Shown: positions 34,591 through 43,877, numbered from the stretch's first letter. The stretch: DNA of 64,000 nucleotides from CAVTRI01 sp963737075 (GCA_963737075.1 CAVTRI010000002.1:1922001-1986000), one strand, 5' to 3'. The notes: generated by a model from the sequence alone, not told the origin. Program-made: numbers and translations.

Positions 34591-35189
34591 CGGCCGGGTG
34601 AAGCGGCACGAAGGGACGAAACGGCAAGCAGCCCCAGCACGGTCTAACAGAAGGCCGCTGGCGACGCCGACTCCCATAGGGGCGAAAGCACCCGACGTGA
34701 AGCACCGCCGTGACGGGGCCCGCCCACCCCGCCGGACTCGGACCAGCCAGCGGCCTGCCGCACTCCGACAGTCGGCTCCCGGACGCCGAAGAGACGGACA
34801 ATCCCCGCTGACACAACGGATCGATTCATGCTTTTGGGCAGCAATGCGTTCCTGCACCCCGGGTCTCGTCGAACGACGGAACTTCCCAAAGTCGAGTCCC
34901 CCCACGCGGTGGCCGGGCCAGCCGCGCCCGTGGGGGTCGAGTTCTGTAGATCACGGAGGTCGGGGCCGCTCGAGCGCCGGCCGCCGCCGCTGTCCTAGTC
35001 TCCACTCGTCCTACTCGGGGGGTAAACTTGGGACGTTGTGACAGGTTCCAAGCTGCGAGCCCGAGTCGAGCGTTTGTCACGTAGTTGGTGATGATGGTGT
35101 TGTCGATGATTGCGAGGGCACGCCGTATCTCGATGGGTGCCGGGGGTTCCGTCATGGGCGGTAGGACTGCACGACGGGCGGCAGGTGTC
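34591..35189. other. Gap without a recognised gene
   Basis: About 600 bases between two pseudogenes. No frame shows a known motif; a minus-strand stretch reading APIEIRRALAIIDNTIITNY looks protein-like but is short and unassigned. Treated as decayed DNA. Confidence 0.4.
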
Positions 35190-35618
35190 CCGCTCCGGAG
35201 GATGAGCGGCGTCGACCACGTCGGCCGAGGGGACGGAGACGACCAGCCGGCGGATGCCGAGCGCCGCGTAGCGCTCGATGCGCGCCTCTGTGGGGCGGGA
35301 GAAGAGGAACAGCGAGACGGGGATGTTGTCCGGATCGCGCCGAAGTTCTGCGACTTGTCTGCGGAACCGCTCGACCGTGGAGGCCACGTCTGGGCGGCCG
35401 TTCTCACCCAGCAGCATGACGTCGATCGGCATCCAATGGTCGGCGTACTCCGCAGCGTGCTGCATGCCGATCGGCCCCCAGTTTCCCAGCACGATGGGGA
35501 CTGTTGCCGCAGGTTCGGGACACCCAGATGGATTCGAGCCCCGGTCCTCCAACTCACGCCCCAGCCGCGCTGGCTGGAGCCCACGGGCTGAGTTCATGGT
35601 TGCGTACCCGAAATCCAC
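35190..35618 (-). pseudogene. Luciferase-like (LLM, F420-type) monooxygenase with internal deletion
   Basis: From a GTG at 35616-35618 the frame gives DFGYATMNSARGLQPARLGR, the typical N-terminus of actinobacterial LLM oxidoreductases. Near 35525-35545 the family sequence GFESIWVS can be read only by adding one base. Directly after it the C-terminal part begins: VPIVLGNWGPIGMQHAAEYA, then VERFRRQVAELRRDPDNIPV and IERYAALGIRRLVVSVPSAD. About 170 internal residues of the TIM barrel are missing. This is a clear deletion plus frameshift, so no enzyme can form. Confidence 0.65.
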
Positions 35619-35862
35619 GTGCCGACCGTAGCCCTCCTCGACCTACCCGAACCCGGGCCGAAACGCGAGCAGCGCGACGCTTTGGCTCACGCGATCGTCA
35701 GCGTCTTGCCGTGTTTTAGCGCAGCGTTAGATTCTCTCGCCAGGACAGTCGACCGCTCGACGCCCTGACGAGTGGTCGATGGGGAAGCTGCATAGGCATG
35801 GCCGGCGGGCCGTCGCAGTGGTCAGGCGCCTTAGACCGGGGAGGAGGGCGCTGTGACGGAGC

Positions 35863-36058
35863 CGACTGGCCGACTGGCCGGTTGGCCGGCAAGGTTGCGA
35901 TCGTGACTGGGGGTGCTTCGGGTATGTGGGCGGGCGCGGCCCTGCTGCTCGACGCCTGGCACCGTCGACCGTGCCGGAAGCCGCTTGCTGAGCGTCTGGC
36001 GCCCGGCCAGCCATCCGTTGCCGACGAGGCATGCGCCTGGCTGGACCGCCATCGGTAA
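35863..36058 (+). pseudogene. N-terminal remnant of a short-chain dehydrogenase
   Basis: The frame reads GRLAGKVAIVTGGASGMWAG, the beta-alpha-beta NAD-binding start of an SDR, then degenerates and stops at 36056-36058. Only about 25 residues are family-like out of about 250. It lies about 140 bases left of the IS630 element. A different SDR C-terminal remnant is found at 50370-50480. Confidence 0.5.
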
Positions 36059-36196
36059 CGAGTACGTCGTGGGCGCGAAGACGGACGGGTCGCTCATTGC
36101 CGTCGTTCGGGTGTGCCGCGTGCGACCGGACCCGGAGCGAAGTGCTTGCGGGCGCGAGCGCGGCAGAACGGCCCAATTCGGGGATGCTCACCGGAC

Positions 36197-37447
36197 TAGT
36201 GCCGCATCAAGCAACCTTTGCGCGCTTTGAAACAGCACGAAGTGCTTCATGGTCCTTGTGGCGGTTGCGCCAGGCGATGTAGCGGCGGATCATCGAGTTC
36301 TGCTCCTCATGGCTTTGATGGTCGGTGCCGTTGAGAGCGAAGTAGCGCAGCGCGGTGAAGTGACATTCGATGCGATTGAGGAAGCTGGCGTTGGTCGGCA
36401 CATAGGCCAGCTCGGCGTTGTTCGCGGCCGCCCAGTCACCGACCCGACTGTCTTTCTTGGTCGAAAGATGCGGAGTGAAGTTGTCCATCACGATCGCGAT
36501 GCGCACCTCGGGCGGGTAGAGGCTGCGCAGGTAACGGCAGAACTCCAAGAACTTGGTCCGGTTCTTCGTGGTCTTGATGTGACCGTAAAGGTGGTCCCGG
36601 TTCATGTCCAGCGCGGCGAGCAAATGCCGCACACCCTTGGTGCGCTTGTAGGTGGCCCGGTTCCGACGCCGCCGCGGGGCCGAGGTTGAGCCCTTCGATC
36701 CTCGCCGCACCACCGGCGCCCACTGCTTTCCGGGCCGGGGCAGCAGATTGAGCGGGCCGAACTCGTCCATCGAGAACACCACCGGTGGGTCGCCTGGCCC
36801 AGGGGTCGCCTTGCCCTCGGCGATGTCGTACAGCTCGAGGACACGGTTCTTCTTCGCCTCGAAGTCGGAGTCGGTGGACTGCTTCCAGGTCTTCACCGCT
36901 TGAAAGGACACCTCCTCGTCACGCAGGACCAGCCGGAGCCCCTCGTGGGAGATGTCGTCGACCACCCCCTCGGCCACCAAGAACTCAGCCAGCTTGGCCA
37001 GGCTCCAGGTCGAGAACGGCAGACCGTGGTCGCCGGGACGGGACAAGGCGATCTTCTTGATCGCCTGGCGTTGCGGCAGCGTAAATGTCGGCGGACGGCC
37101 ACCGGCGTACTTCGGATAGAGCGAATCGAAGCCATCAGCGTTGAAGTTGTTGATCACTTCGCGCACCCGGTCGGCACTGGTGAAAGTCACCTTGGCAATA
37201 CCAGACACGTCCATTCCCTGCACCGACAACAGCACCATCTGCGCCCGCCGCCAAGTAACCACCGAACCCGACGACCGCCGGACGATACGAAGCAGCCGGT
37301 TGCCCTCTTCATTCGAGACCTCCCGGACCCGCAAACCTTCCCGAGCCACCATCACCTCCGATCGGACACCAACATGTCCGATCAGCGTGACCGGCCCTAC
37401 CTCGCCGATGGTGGATCTACCAGGCAAACGTTCCCGGACGCGGACTA
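36197..37447 (-). mobile_element. IS630-family insertion sequence, apparently intact
   Basis: The element is bounded by imperfect inverted repeats of about 26 bases: left 36196-36222 (CTAGTGCCGCATCAAGCAAC...) and right 37423-37448, read in reverse complement as CTAGTCCGCGTCCGGGAACG... With a one-base gap, about 20 of 26 positions match. A TA dinucleotide lies at each outer edge (36197-36198 and 37446-37447), as expected for IS630 target duplication. The transposase fills the interior and its stop lies inside the left repeat. Length is about 1.25 kb. Confidence 0.75.
36207..37352 (-). CDS. IS630-family transposase
   Basis: A 381-residue DDE transposase. The N-terminal half has helix-turn-helix DNA-binding segments (SGIAKVTFTSADRVREVINN). 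The catalytic triad appears as Asp196 in VVFSMDEFGPL, Asp290 in IVMDNFTPHLS and Glu329 in NASFLNRIECHF. I chose the ATG at 37350-37352; a longer frame to 37538 passes through the right inverted repeat. The frame has no break, in contrast to the IS3 remnant nearby. It cuts and pastes the element into TA sites. Confidence 0.9.
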   Translation of the reverse strand: MVAREGLRVREVSNEEGNRLLRIVRRSSGSVVTWRRAQMVLLSVQGMDVSGIAKVTFTSADRVREVINNFNADGFDSLYPKYAGGRPPTFTLPQRQAIKKIALSRPGDHGLPFSTWSLAKLAEFLVAEGVVDDISHEGLRLVLRDEEVSFQAVKTWKQSTDSDFEAKKNRVLELYDIAEGKATPGPGDPPVVFSMDEFGPLNLLPRPGKQWAPVVRRGSKGSTSAPRRRRNRATYKRTKGVRHLLAALDMNRDHLYGHIKTTKNRTKFLEFCRYLRSLYPPEVRIAIVMDNFTPHLSTKKDSRVGDWAAANNAELAYVPTNASFLNRIECHFTALRYFALNGTDHQSHEEQNSMIRRYIAWRNRHKDHEALRAVSKRAKVA

Positions 37448-37644
37448 GCCATCGTCTCGTAACGCCGGGACCGGGGTCGTTATCAAGCGCTCCACGGAAC
37501 TGACCGGCAAGGCTCCCGAATATGTCGCTGGAGTCCACGCGGGCGGCCCATCGCGACTTCGGGGGTGGCAGCGATGATTCCGACCACCGCCACCCGTCAA
37601 CCCCGTTACGTTTGCGCCGTCGAGTCGATCATGAGGGAGTCGCC

Positions 37645-38283
37645 ATGTCCCGTACCCGCGTCCACAACCTGAACATTTCCCTCGACGGCTACGCGGCCGG
37701 CGAACACGTGACGTTCGATGCCCCAATCGGCGGTGCCGAGCGGCTCTTTAGCTGGTTCGACGGTCGGGCCATCCATGGGGTCGATAGGGCGGATGCCCCC
37801 GTGACCCTCGATCGCGCCCTGACCAGCATGTGGGGGCAGGGCATCGGCGCCGAGATCATGGGGCGCCGCAAGTTCGGACCGCAGGTTGGCCCTTGGCCCG
37901 ACGACGGGTGGCGGGGCTGGTGGGACGACGAGCCACCATTCCAAACGCCGGTATTCGTCCTGACTCACCATCCCCATCCAACGATTGACTTCCCCAACGG
38001 TACGTGCTTCCGGTTCGTGGAGGGGCCGCCGCAGGAGGTGCTCCCCCTAGCCCAAGAGGCCGCGGACGGCCGCGACGTCCGCATCGGCGGCGGCCCCGCG
38101 ACGGTGCGTCAGTTCCTAAAGGCCGACCTGATCGACTTCATGCACTTGGTGATCGTGCCGATCACTCTTGGCGGCGGCGTATCACTGTGGGAAGGATCAG
38201 ACGGCGTCGAAGATCGCTTCACCGTCGAGTCGGTTTCCTCACCGAGTGGCCTCGTTCATCAGCTCTGGAACAAGAAGCACTGA
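37645..38283 (+). CDS. Dihydrofolate reductase-like (RibD C-terminal) protein
   Basis: A 212-residue protein of the DHFR/RibD reductase superfamily. It begins RVHNLNISLDGYAAG, has a GAEIMGRRKFG cofactor-side motif, a FVLTHHPHPT strand, IGGGPATVRQFLKADLID, and a late VPITLGGGVSLW. Such stand-alone proteins probably bind NADPH and reduce unknown small molecules. The ATG at 37645 gives the normal N-terminus; in-frame codons upstream to 37522 have no family match. A second, more divergent copy follows at 38565. Confidence 0.82.
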   Translation: MSRTRVHNLNISLDGYAAGEHVTFDAPIGGAERLFSWFDGRAIHGVDRADAPVTLDRALTSMWGQGIGAEIMGRRKFGPQVGPWPDDGWRGWWDDEPPFQTPVFVLTHHPHPTIDFPNGTCFRFVEGPPQEVLPLAQEAADGRDVRIGGGPATVRQFLKADLIDFMHLVIVPITLGGGVSLWEGSDGVEDRFTVESVSSPSGLVHQLWNKKH

Positions 38284-38564
38284 ATCTGAGCTGAAAAGAC
38301 CAGTGTCCGTCCGGGAACACCTCCCCCGGACGCGCTGGCGCGCCCGGCGAAGTGTCCCCGAACAACGCAAGCACCCGGTCTCCGAACCACTGGTCGCCGG
38401 GTATACCTGCACGCCGGCTGGAGGTCGTCATTCCGGGCTGACAGACGTGGCGAGCGACGGTCTTCAAACGCCCTGACCCGCACAGGCGCCCGCCTAGGCG
38501 GGCGGCTCCTCCACAGATTTGTCGTTGACCGATGAGTTCGCGGCGCTAGCCGAGTCATATAAGC
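38284..38564. other. Intergenic region with a palindrome
   Basis: About 280 bases between the two DHFR-like genes. No coding frame is convincing. The main feature is the perfect palindrome at 38487-38504, listed separately. No ribosome-binding site precedes the next gene, and a TCATAT/TATAAG stretch (38555-38563) touches its ATG, compatible with a leaderless transcript. Confidence 0.4.
38487..38504. repeat. Perfect palindrome CGCCCGCC-TA-GGCGGGCG
   Basis: Eight-base GC-rich arms with a two-base centre, about 60 bases upstream of the DHFR-like gene at 38565. The tight centre argues against a transcription terminator and for a dimeric protein site, although a cruciform or chance palindrome cannot be excluded. 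No T-run follows. Confidence 0.5.
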
Positions 38565-39155
38565 ATGGCCAAGGTGCTGACTCACATGTGCATGTCGCTG
38601 GACGGCTTCGTGGCCCAGCCCGACGATAACCCGGCGGAGTTGTTCGACTGGTACTGGAGCGGCGACGTCGTGGTGCCAAGCGCACAAGAGAGCATGAGCT
38701 TTTCGGTCGATGCCGCAAGCGCGCCGATGCTGCAAGAGCTCACGGCGGGCTGCGGCGCGGTGATCGCCGGCCGTCGGCTGTTCGACCAGACCGACGGCTG
38801 GGGCGACAACCACCCGGCTGGCGCGCCAGTTGTCGTCGTAACCCACCGTCCGCCGCCGAAAGACGCCGCCCGGCGGTTCCCGCGGACGACCTTCACCGGC
38901 AGCGTCGAGGAGGCGATCACGACGGCGAAGAAGATCGCCGGCGACAAGTTCGTCACGATCGCCAGCGCCGACATCATCCAGCAGGCGCTCAACCTCGGCC
39001 TCGTGGACGAACTCTGCGTCAGCCAAGTGCCGGTGCTGTTCGGCACCGGCATCCGCTACTTCGGCGAGCTCGTCGGCGGCCACGTCATGCTCGAGGACCC
39101 CGTCGTGGTCCAAGGCACCCGGGCGCTCCACCTGCGCTACGTGGTGCGCCGCTAA
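38565..39155 (+). CDS. Dihydrofolate reductase-like protein (second copy)
   Basis: A 196-residue DHFR/RibD-like protein: VLTHMCMSLDGFVAQPDDNP, GAVIAGRRLFDQTDGWG, VVVVTHRPPP, and the late LFGTGIRYFGELV. It is related to the gene at 37645 but clearly diverged, so the pair is an old duplication or a co-inherited set. There is no Shine-Dalgarno sequence and a -10-like element abuts the ATG, which suggests leaderless translation, common in actinobacteria. The substrate is unknown. The next gene lies on the opposite strand. Confidence 0.85.
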   Translation: MAKVLTHMCMSLDGFVAQPDDNPAELFDWYWSGDVVVPSAQESMSFSVDAASAPMLQELTAGCGAVIAGRRLFDQTDGWGDNHPAGAPVVVVTHRPPPKDAARRFPRTTFTGSVEEAITTAKKIAGDKFVTIASADIIQQALNLGLVDELCVSQVPVLFGTGIRYFGELVGGHVMLEDPVVVQGTRALHLRYVVRR

Positions 39156-39270
39156 CTGGCCGCTGCGACCTGAGAGCGTCCCTGGGCGCTCGGCGGTCTG
39201 ATCTAATGGCACCCAACGCCGACAGGTATCCCAGAACAGGCATCCCGTTCTCGCGGAACTGACCCGCCCT

Positions 39271-39645
39271 CTATCCCCGGGTCGATGATGGTTGGCCCAA
39301 CATGAACCGGTGGCCATCAGGGGAGCGCACGCCAAGTTCGCGCATCCCCCACGGTTCGTTGGTGGGTGGTTTCAAGATTTCAGCGGTGGCCTCGACGGCC
39401 TGGTCGTGGAAGGCGTCGACGTCGTCGACGCGCAGATAGGCAACGTAGCTGTGATCACCGAGCTCCGATGCGGGCATGGCGTCGGGGCAGCGCCCGAGCA
39501 TGAAGTCGATCTCGCCGCAGCGGCAGAATGTCCAGTTACCGGGATCAGGGTCGCGGACCTCGCAACCGAGCACGTCGCGATACCACGCCGCCGACCGCTC
39601 CAGGTCGTGCACGGCGAGAACGGGGTTCGAGTTGAGGACTTTCAC
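39271..39645 (-). CDS. VOC-family (glyoxalase/bleomycin-resistance-like) protein
   Basis: A 124-residue single-module VOC protein: NPVLAVHDLERSAAWYRDVL, FCRCGEIDFMLGRCPDA, YVAYLRVDDVDAFHDQAVEA, and ELGVRSPDGHRFMLGQ at the end. The family contains glyoxalases, dioxygenases and drug-binding proteins, and no assignment among them is possible. I chose a GTG at 39643-39645 because the longer frame adds 33 unmatched residues. It is isolated. Confidence 0.75.
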   Translation of the reverse strand: MKVLNSNPVLAVHDLERSAAWYRDVLGCEVRDPDPGNWTFCRCGEIDFMLGRCPDAMPASELGDHSYVAYLRVDDVDAFHDQAVEATAEILKPPTNEPWGMRELGVRSPDGHRFMLGQPSSTRG

Positions 39646-39815
39646 CGCGACAGCTTTCCATGCCCCGTCGGCGGCCGTTGGAGTCCCCTCCAGTTGCGGA
39701 CGAGGCACTTCAGCTGCACGCCGAAAGCCTCCTACATTCGACAAGCACCGCGCCCGTCGAGGGGTACCGACGCGGCCGTGTTGGCGAGTCCCCCGCTCGG
39801 TGTCCCGAACCCCGC

Positions 39816-40655
39816 TTAACGGTTCGTGAGCAGCTGCCGAATCCAGTCACTCGATGCGGCGTCGATGACCGCTTTGCCTTTCGCGTCGACGTCGGTTGGC
39901 CGCGCTCCGTGTTCGAGCAACAAGGTGATGATCTGCCGCTGTTCTTCCCTGGCGACCTGGGAGCCCGAGTTGCTCTTGCCCGTGTTCTGGACAGCGAGGT
40001 GCAGCGGGGTTGAACCGCTCTTGTTGGGAAGTCGGGGATTGGCACCGTGTTCCATGAGTGCACCGACCGCGTCCGAGCTGCGAGTGCGAACCGCTCGGTG
40101 CAACGGCCCGACGCCGCTGTTGTCAAGGGCGTCGGGATCGGCGCCTGCCTCAATGAGGTAGACGATCACTTGACATTGGGCACGCGGTTTCCACTGGTTC
40201 GATCCAGGACTCCCATCCGCGGCGTAGTGGAGCGGTTCGGCCCCCCTCCGGTTACGAGCGCGAACATCGGCGCCGCGCGTGACGAGGACGTCTGCGAGCT
40301 CTCGTTGATGCCCGGCGGCCGCGACGTGCAGAGCCGTGTCGCCCGCGTACACGTGGTGACCGACCGCGGCAAGGAAGTAGGTAAGGGGATCGTCCCGAGT
40401 CGCGCCACTGCGAATGGGACGGCACGCCAGCGGAGGCGCCGAGTCGAGCCGGTGCCTGACCTCGGAGTCATCCCTCGATGCGATTGCGCGGAAAAGCGCA
40501 AGCAGCTCAGCGTCGTCGGACCCATCGAGAGGTCGCCCAGCCTTCGTCACCTGCACATACTGACCAATCTGGGCCGGGAAGGCACTGTCGTTAGGAGGAC
40601 CTCTGACCGCGCCCGCTCGACGGATATTCAAGAGTGGGATCGGCAAGTAGCCCAT
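39816..40655 (-). CDS. Ankyrin-repeat protein
   Basis: About 279 residues with at least four ankyrin repeats in the C-terminal two-thirds: GDTALHVAAAGHQRELADVL, GAEPLHYAADG, GVGPLHRAVRTRSSDAVGAL and GSTPLHLAVQNTGKSNSG, followed by a capping segment. The first 90 residues are of unknown fold. No signal peptide or membrane segment is evident, so it is probably cytosolic and binds another protein. The start at the ATG 40653-40655 is uncertain; the frame is open to 40907. It has no operon partner. Confidence 0.75.
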   Translation of the reverse strand: MGYLPIPLLNIRRAGAVRGPPNDSAFPAQIGQYVQVTKAGRPLDGSDDAELLALFRAIASRDDSEVRHRLDSAPPLACRPIRSGATRDDPLTYFLAAVGHHVYAGDTALHVAAAGHQRELADVLVTRGADVRARNRRGAEPLHYAADGSPGSNQWKPRAQCQVIVYLIEAGADPDALDNSGVGPLHRAVRTRSSDAVGALMEHGANPRLPNKSGSTPLHLAVQNTGKSNSGSQVAREEQRQIITLLLEHGARPTDVDAKGKAVIDAASSDWIRQLLTNR

Positions 40656-41135
40656 AACGCACCAGCCGATAGCCGGCTGTTCCCACCCGTAAACGCCGGT
40701 TCCGGGAGGCGTCAACATCGCCTGGGCGCGCCAGATTGGGAGCGGGTGCTCTTGGCGACGGACCGGGCGGAGATCGGCAAGTACGAGCGGTGGCGCGCGA
40801 GTATGGAACTCTGAAGGACGCAGGTTCGGAGCCTCTGACACGCTGGAGCTGCTGCTTTCAGCCCTCCGCGAGAGGTGCCTGGCCTTCCAGAGAAAGACGC
40901 GGGGCACCTTCTAGCGGGGCTCCCGAGCCTTTCTCCACTTCCATGAGGACCCGGTCGGGATATTCGCTGACGTCCGGTTCGACAAGGACTTCGAGCGGTT
41001 GAGCGTCTCTCCTGCCCGCGAGCAGGACGGGCTGCTGAGCCGGGACGGCGCCGGCGCTGGGTGCAACGTAGCGGGTCACTTGTCGTGCACCACAAGCTCA
41101 GGTTGAATTGGCGCCATGGGCGTGGGGCTCCTCAG
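40656..41135. other. Gap between divergent genes
   Basis: About 480 bases. A 73-codon minus-strand frame (40858-41079, containing EVLVEPDVSEYPDRVLMEVE) has a protein-like composition and a possible GTG start, but no recognised family. Otherwise nothing is seen. Confidence 0.3.
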
Positions 41136-42557
41136 TTGAGGATTGCGGTCGTTGGTGGTGCCGCCGGTGGCATGTTCGCCTCGTTGCTCCTGGCGCGGGC
41201 GGGACACGAGGTCGTCGTGTTGGAGCAAGAACCGGCCGGGCCAGCAGCCGATGTCGAGGCGGCAGCGCTGTCGGCGCTGCGTGCTACGGCGCCGCAGATC
41301 GTCCATCCCCATATCGTCATGGCCAGGTGCCGTGAGTTGCTGGCGGAGCAGGTACCCGATGTGTACCAAGGATTGCTGGACGCCGGTGTGGTCGAGGTCC
41401 CGCTGGCGACGCACATGCCTCCGACGCTGGCTGACCGCACTGCTCGCCTTGGGGATGAGCGGTTGACGACCCTGGCCACTCGGCGCTCGACGGTCGATTG
41501 GGTGCTGTCGCGTATCGTGGCCGAGGAGCCGAAGGTCACCGTCCGCACTGGGGTCAAGGTCGTTGGTCTGCTGTCCCGGCCCGGAGGACCACCACACGTC
41601 ACAGGGGCGCGGACCAACGACGGCGAGGTGAGAGCCGACCTGGTGGTTGACGCGGCCGGTCGCCGGTCTGCGATCGAGACCTGGCTCGCCGACCTCGGGG
41701 CGAGACCACCGCCGACGTGGTGGGCTGAGTGCGGACTGGCCTACTTCACCCGGCACTACCGGGTGCGACCCGGCGCATCCCTTCCTGGCTCGCCGACCAG
41801 CCGCCTGGTCGTGGGCCTGGACGAATTCACCGCCGGGATCTGGGGCGCCGACAACGGCGTGTTGCAACTGGCTGCGGTACCGCTTGCCACCGACAGGCGG
41901 TTTAGAACTTTGAAGCATCCCGAGGTCCACACGGCTGTGCTCCAGACGGTTCCTCAGCTTGCACCCTGGCTCGACGGGCTCGATCCCATCAGCGAGGTGT
42001 ACCAGATGGCGGGGCTGCACAACACGATGCGCCGCCTGGTCGTCGACGGCGCGCCGGTCGTCACCGGCCTTCATGCCATCGGTGACTCAGTCTGCACGAC
42101 TAATCCCACCCTTGGCCGCGGCCTCACCTTGGCCTTGTCCGGTGCTGTCGACCTCGTTTCGGTCCTCAGCACCTGCGGGGACGACTGGACGTCGCAGGCC
42201 CTTACCCTTGATGGCCTCGTAGGCCAGCACATCCATCCCTTCTACGAGGACCAAGCCGCCATCGACGCCGGTCGACTGGCAATGCTGCGCCACACCATCG
42301 AAGGCGCGCCCGCCCCCGAGGCGCCACCACCGAGCAGCGAGCGGATCAGCTACACGCAGTTACGAGCTGCGGCCATGTATGACCCGACGGCTTTTCGAGG
42401 GTTTTGGCATGTGCAAGGGATGCTGCGCCATCCTGAGGATGTCTACCGCGATCCCCAGATTGTCGCCTCCACCCGAGACGCCCTCGACCGCCACAAAGAT
42501 GACCCCGTCACGCTTCAACCAACCCGCGAGCAGCTACTGGCTGCCCTCGCCACCTGA
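41136..42557 (+). CDS. FAD-dependent monooxygenase/oxidoreductase
   Basis: About 473 residues with the FAD Rossmann motif at the very start (RIAVVGGAAGGMFASLLLAR), the DAAGRRSAIETWLADLG segment, and a late GDSVCTTNPTLGRGLTLAL that binds the FAD phosphates. This is the group A flavin monooxygenase or geranylgeranyl-reductase-like layout. The glycine motif is GGAAGG, slightly unusual. I chose a TTG at 41136 because it precedes the glycine motif by only two residues; no good ribosome site is visible and upstream in-frame codons are not family-like. The C-terminal 120 residues are a helical extension without a known motif. Confidence 0.75.
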   Translation: MRIAVVGGAAGGMFASLLLARAGHEVVVLEQEPAGPAADVEAAALSALRATAPQIVHPHIVMARCRELLAEQVPDVYQGLLDAGVVEVPLATHMPPTLADRTARLGDERLTTLATRRSTVDWVLSRIVAEEPKVTVRTGVKVVGLLSRPGGPPHVTGARTNDGEVRADLVVDAAGRRSAIETWLADLGARPPPTWWAECGLAYFTRHYRVRPGASLPGSPTSRLVVGLDEFTAGIWGADNGVLQLAAVPLATDRRFRTLKHPEVHTAVLQTVPQLAPWLDGLDPISEVYQMAGLHNTMRRLVVDGAPVVTGLHAIGDSVCTTNPTLGRGLTLALSGAVDLVSVLSTCGDDWTSQALTLDGLVGQHIHPFYEDQAAIDAGRLAMLRHTIEGAPAPEAPPPSSERISYTQLRAAAMYDPTAFRGFWHVQGMLRHPEDVYRDPQIVASTRDALDRHKDDPVTLQPTREQLLAALAT

Positions 42558-43148
42558 GACGATCTCGCCGTAGCCTCATTCGCGAGGATGACGTCACCAA
42601 TCGCGGCCCCGATACTCGTCTACCAGGGACAGAGACTGCCGTTTCCAACTCCCCTCTGAACGTCCGACCTGTCCCAGGGTGAGGTGCCTCATAAGTGTGA
42701 GCGCGAAATGCCCCTAACGTCGGGCGACTCTGAAGGGGTGACCTAGCACATAGCGCCGGGTCGGCCGCGCGTTATGTCACGGCTGTAGCGGTTCGCCCGA
42801 GTCTGCTCATAGGCGCAGACTCGCCGACTGCTCGTTGTCTGCGTGATGGGCTTTCTCCACGTGGTAAGGCGAGCGATATTTCCACTTCTGGCGTCGTCTA
42901 AATGCGGGCGGTCGTCGTGCTCACAACTCGGGGCAGGCGAACTCGGCCAACGCGCCTGGGCCTGGTGGGCTGCCGGGTTACCGCTTAGAGTCCGACAGCT
43001 TTTGCGAGCGAAGCCCAGGTAAGAGCTCGAATGACCACCGCTTCTTGACTTCAATGTTGCGGTGACGTCCGCTTGGTGCGCTCCTCGCGTCTACTGCCCA
43101 ATCCGAGTGACCACCGGGACATCCAGGTGCCGAACTGCCAGCCTGGCA
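42558..43148. other. Long intergenic stretch without a recognised gene
   Basis: About 590 bases between convergent genes. A 103-codon minus-strand frame (42743-43054) is rich in Arg and Ser and shows no motif, so I treat it as spurious. No strong hairpin or repeat is seen. Confidence 0.4.
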
Positions 43149-43877
43149 TCATGTGGCTGTCTCGCGCCGCCGAAGGATGAGGGCGGTTGCGCCGGCAGCA
43201 ATTGTCCACCCAGCGAGTATTGCGACGCCGGGGACGCTCGGCTGGTGGCCAGACGCTGCGGCTCGGGCGAGGTCATCGAGTTGGCGAGAGGGAAGTACGA
43301 CGGCGACGTTCCGGACGGCGCTCGGGAGGTGGGAGTCGGGGATGAGCAATCCCCCGGCAAAGCTGAGGCCGAGGACCGTGAACAAGGTCGCGGAACTCGC
43401 TGCCTGGCCGTCAAATGCCTCGCCGAGAACGAGGCCGACGACGGTGAACGGCAGCGAGCCGGCCAATAGGACGAGCGCCAACCAGCTCCACTCGGCCACG
43501 CTCAATCCGGGGGGATGGGCGGCGGCTGCCGCGACGGCGACAGTCGCGATACCGGGGACCGTGAGGACCGCGCCCTGCACGAGCTTGACCGCCAACCAGT
43601 GGGTTCCTCGCAGCGGCATGATCCGGAGTTGGCGGGTCCACTGACTGGCGCGCTCGAGGGCGAGCGGCGGACCGATGGCGTAGCAGGCAGAACCGATGGC
43701 GGCGTAGCACATCATCGCCACCATGAAGGCTGCCGGCGCAGACAGACCACCAACGCTGCCAAGGTGGGCGGACCCGCTCAGCAACAGGTAGAGCATGGCC
43801 GGCATGGCCACTAGGAAGAACAAGAAGCGAGTGTCGCGAAGGTTGCGGCGGATCTCGAATCGGGCGAAGGCGATCAC
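43149..43877 (-). CDS. ABC-2 type transporter permease
   Basis: A 242-residue membrane protein starting at a GTG that overlaps the ATPase stop as GTGA (43874-43877). Six hydrophobic segments are visible, beginning FLFFLVAMPAMLYLLLSG after an amphipathic N-terminal helix. GEAFDGQAASSATLFTVLGL and VAVVLPSRQLDDLARAAASG match ABC-2 permeases with a conserved LPxxxL-type loop. Such proteins export drugs, lipids or polysaccharides together with an ATPase. Its own frame is intact, but the partner ATPase gene is broken, so the exporter is probably non-functional unless the breaks are sequencing errors. Confidence 0.85.
   Translation of the reverse strand: MIAFARFEIRRNLRDTRFLFFLVAMPAMLYLLLSGSAHLGSVGGLSAPAAFMVAMMCYAAIGSACYAIGPPLALERASQWTRQLRIMPLRGTHWLAVKLVQGAVLTVPGIATVAVAAAAAHPPGLSVAEWSWLALVLLAGSLPFTVVGLVLGEAFDGQAASSATLFTVLGLSFAGGLLIPDSHLPSAVRNVAVVLPSRQLDDLARAAASGHQPSVPGVAILAGWTIAAGATALILRRRETAT

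Noticed and set aside
42743..43054. 103-codon minus-strand frame in a gene-free gap
   Set aside because: Arg/Ser-rich, no ribosome-binding site, no motif. Treated as spurious.
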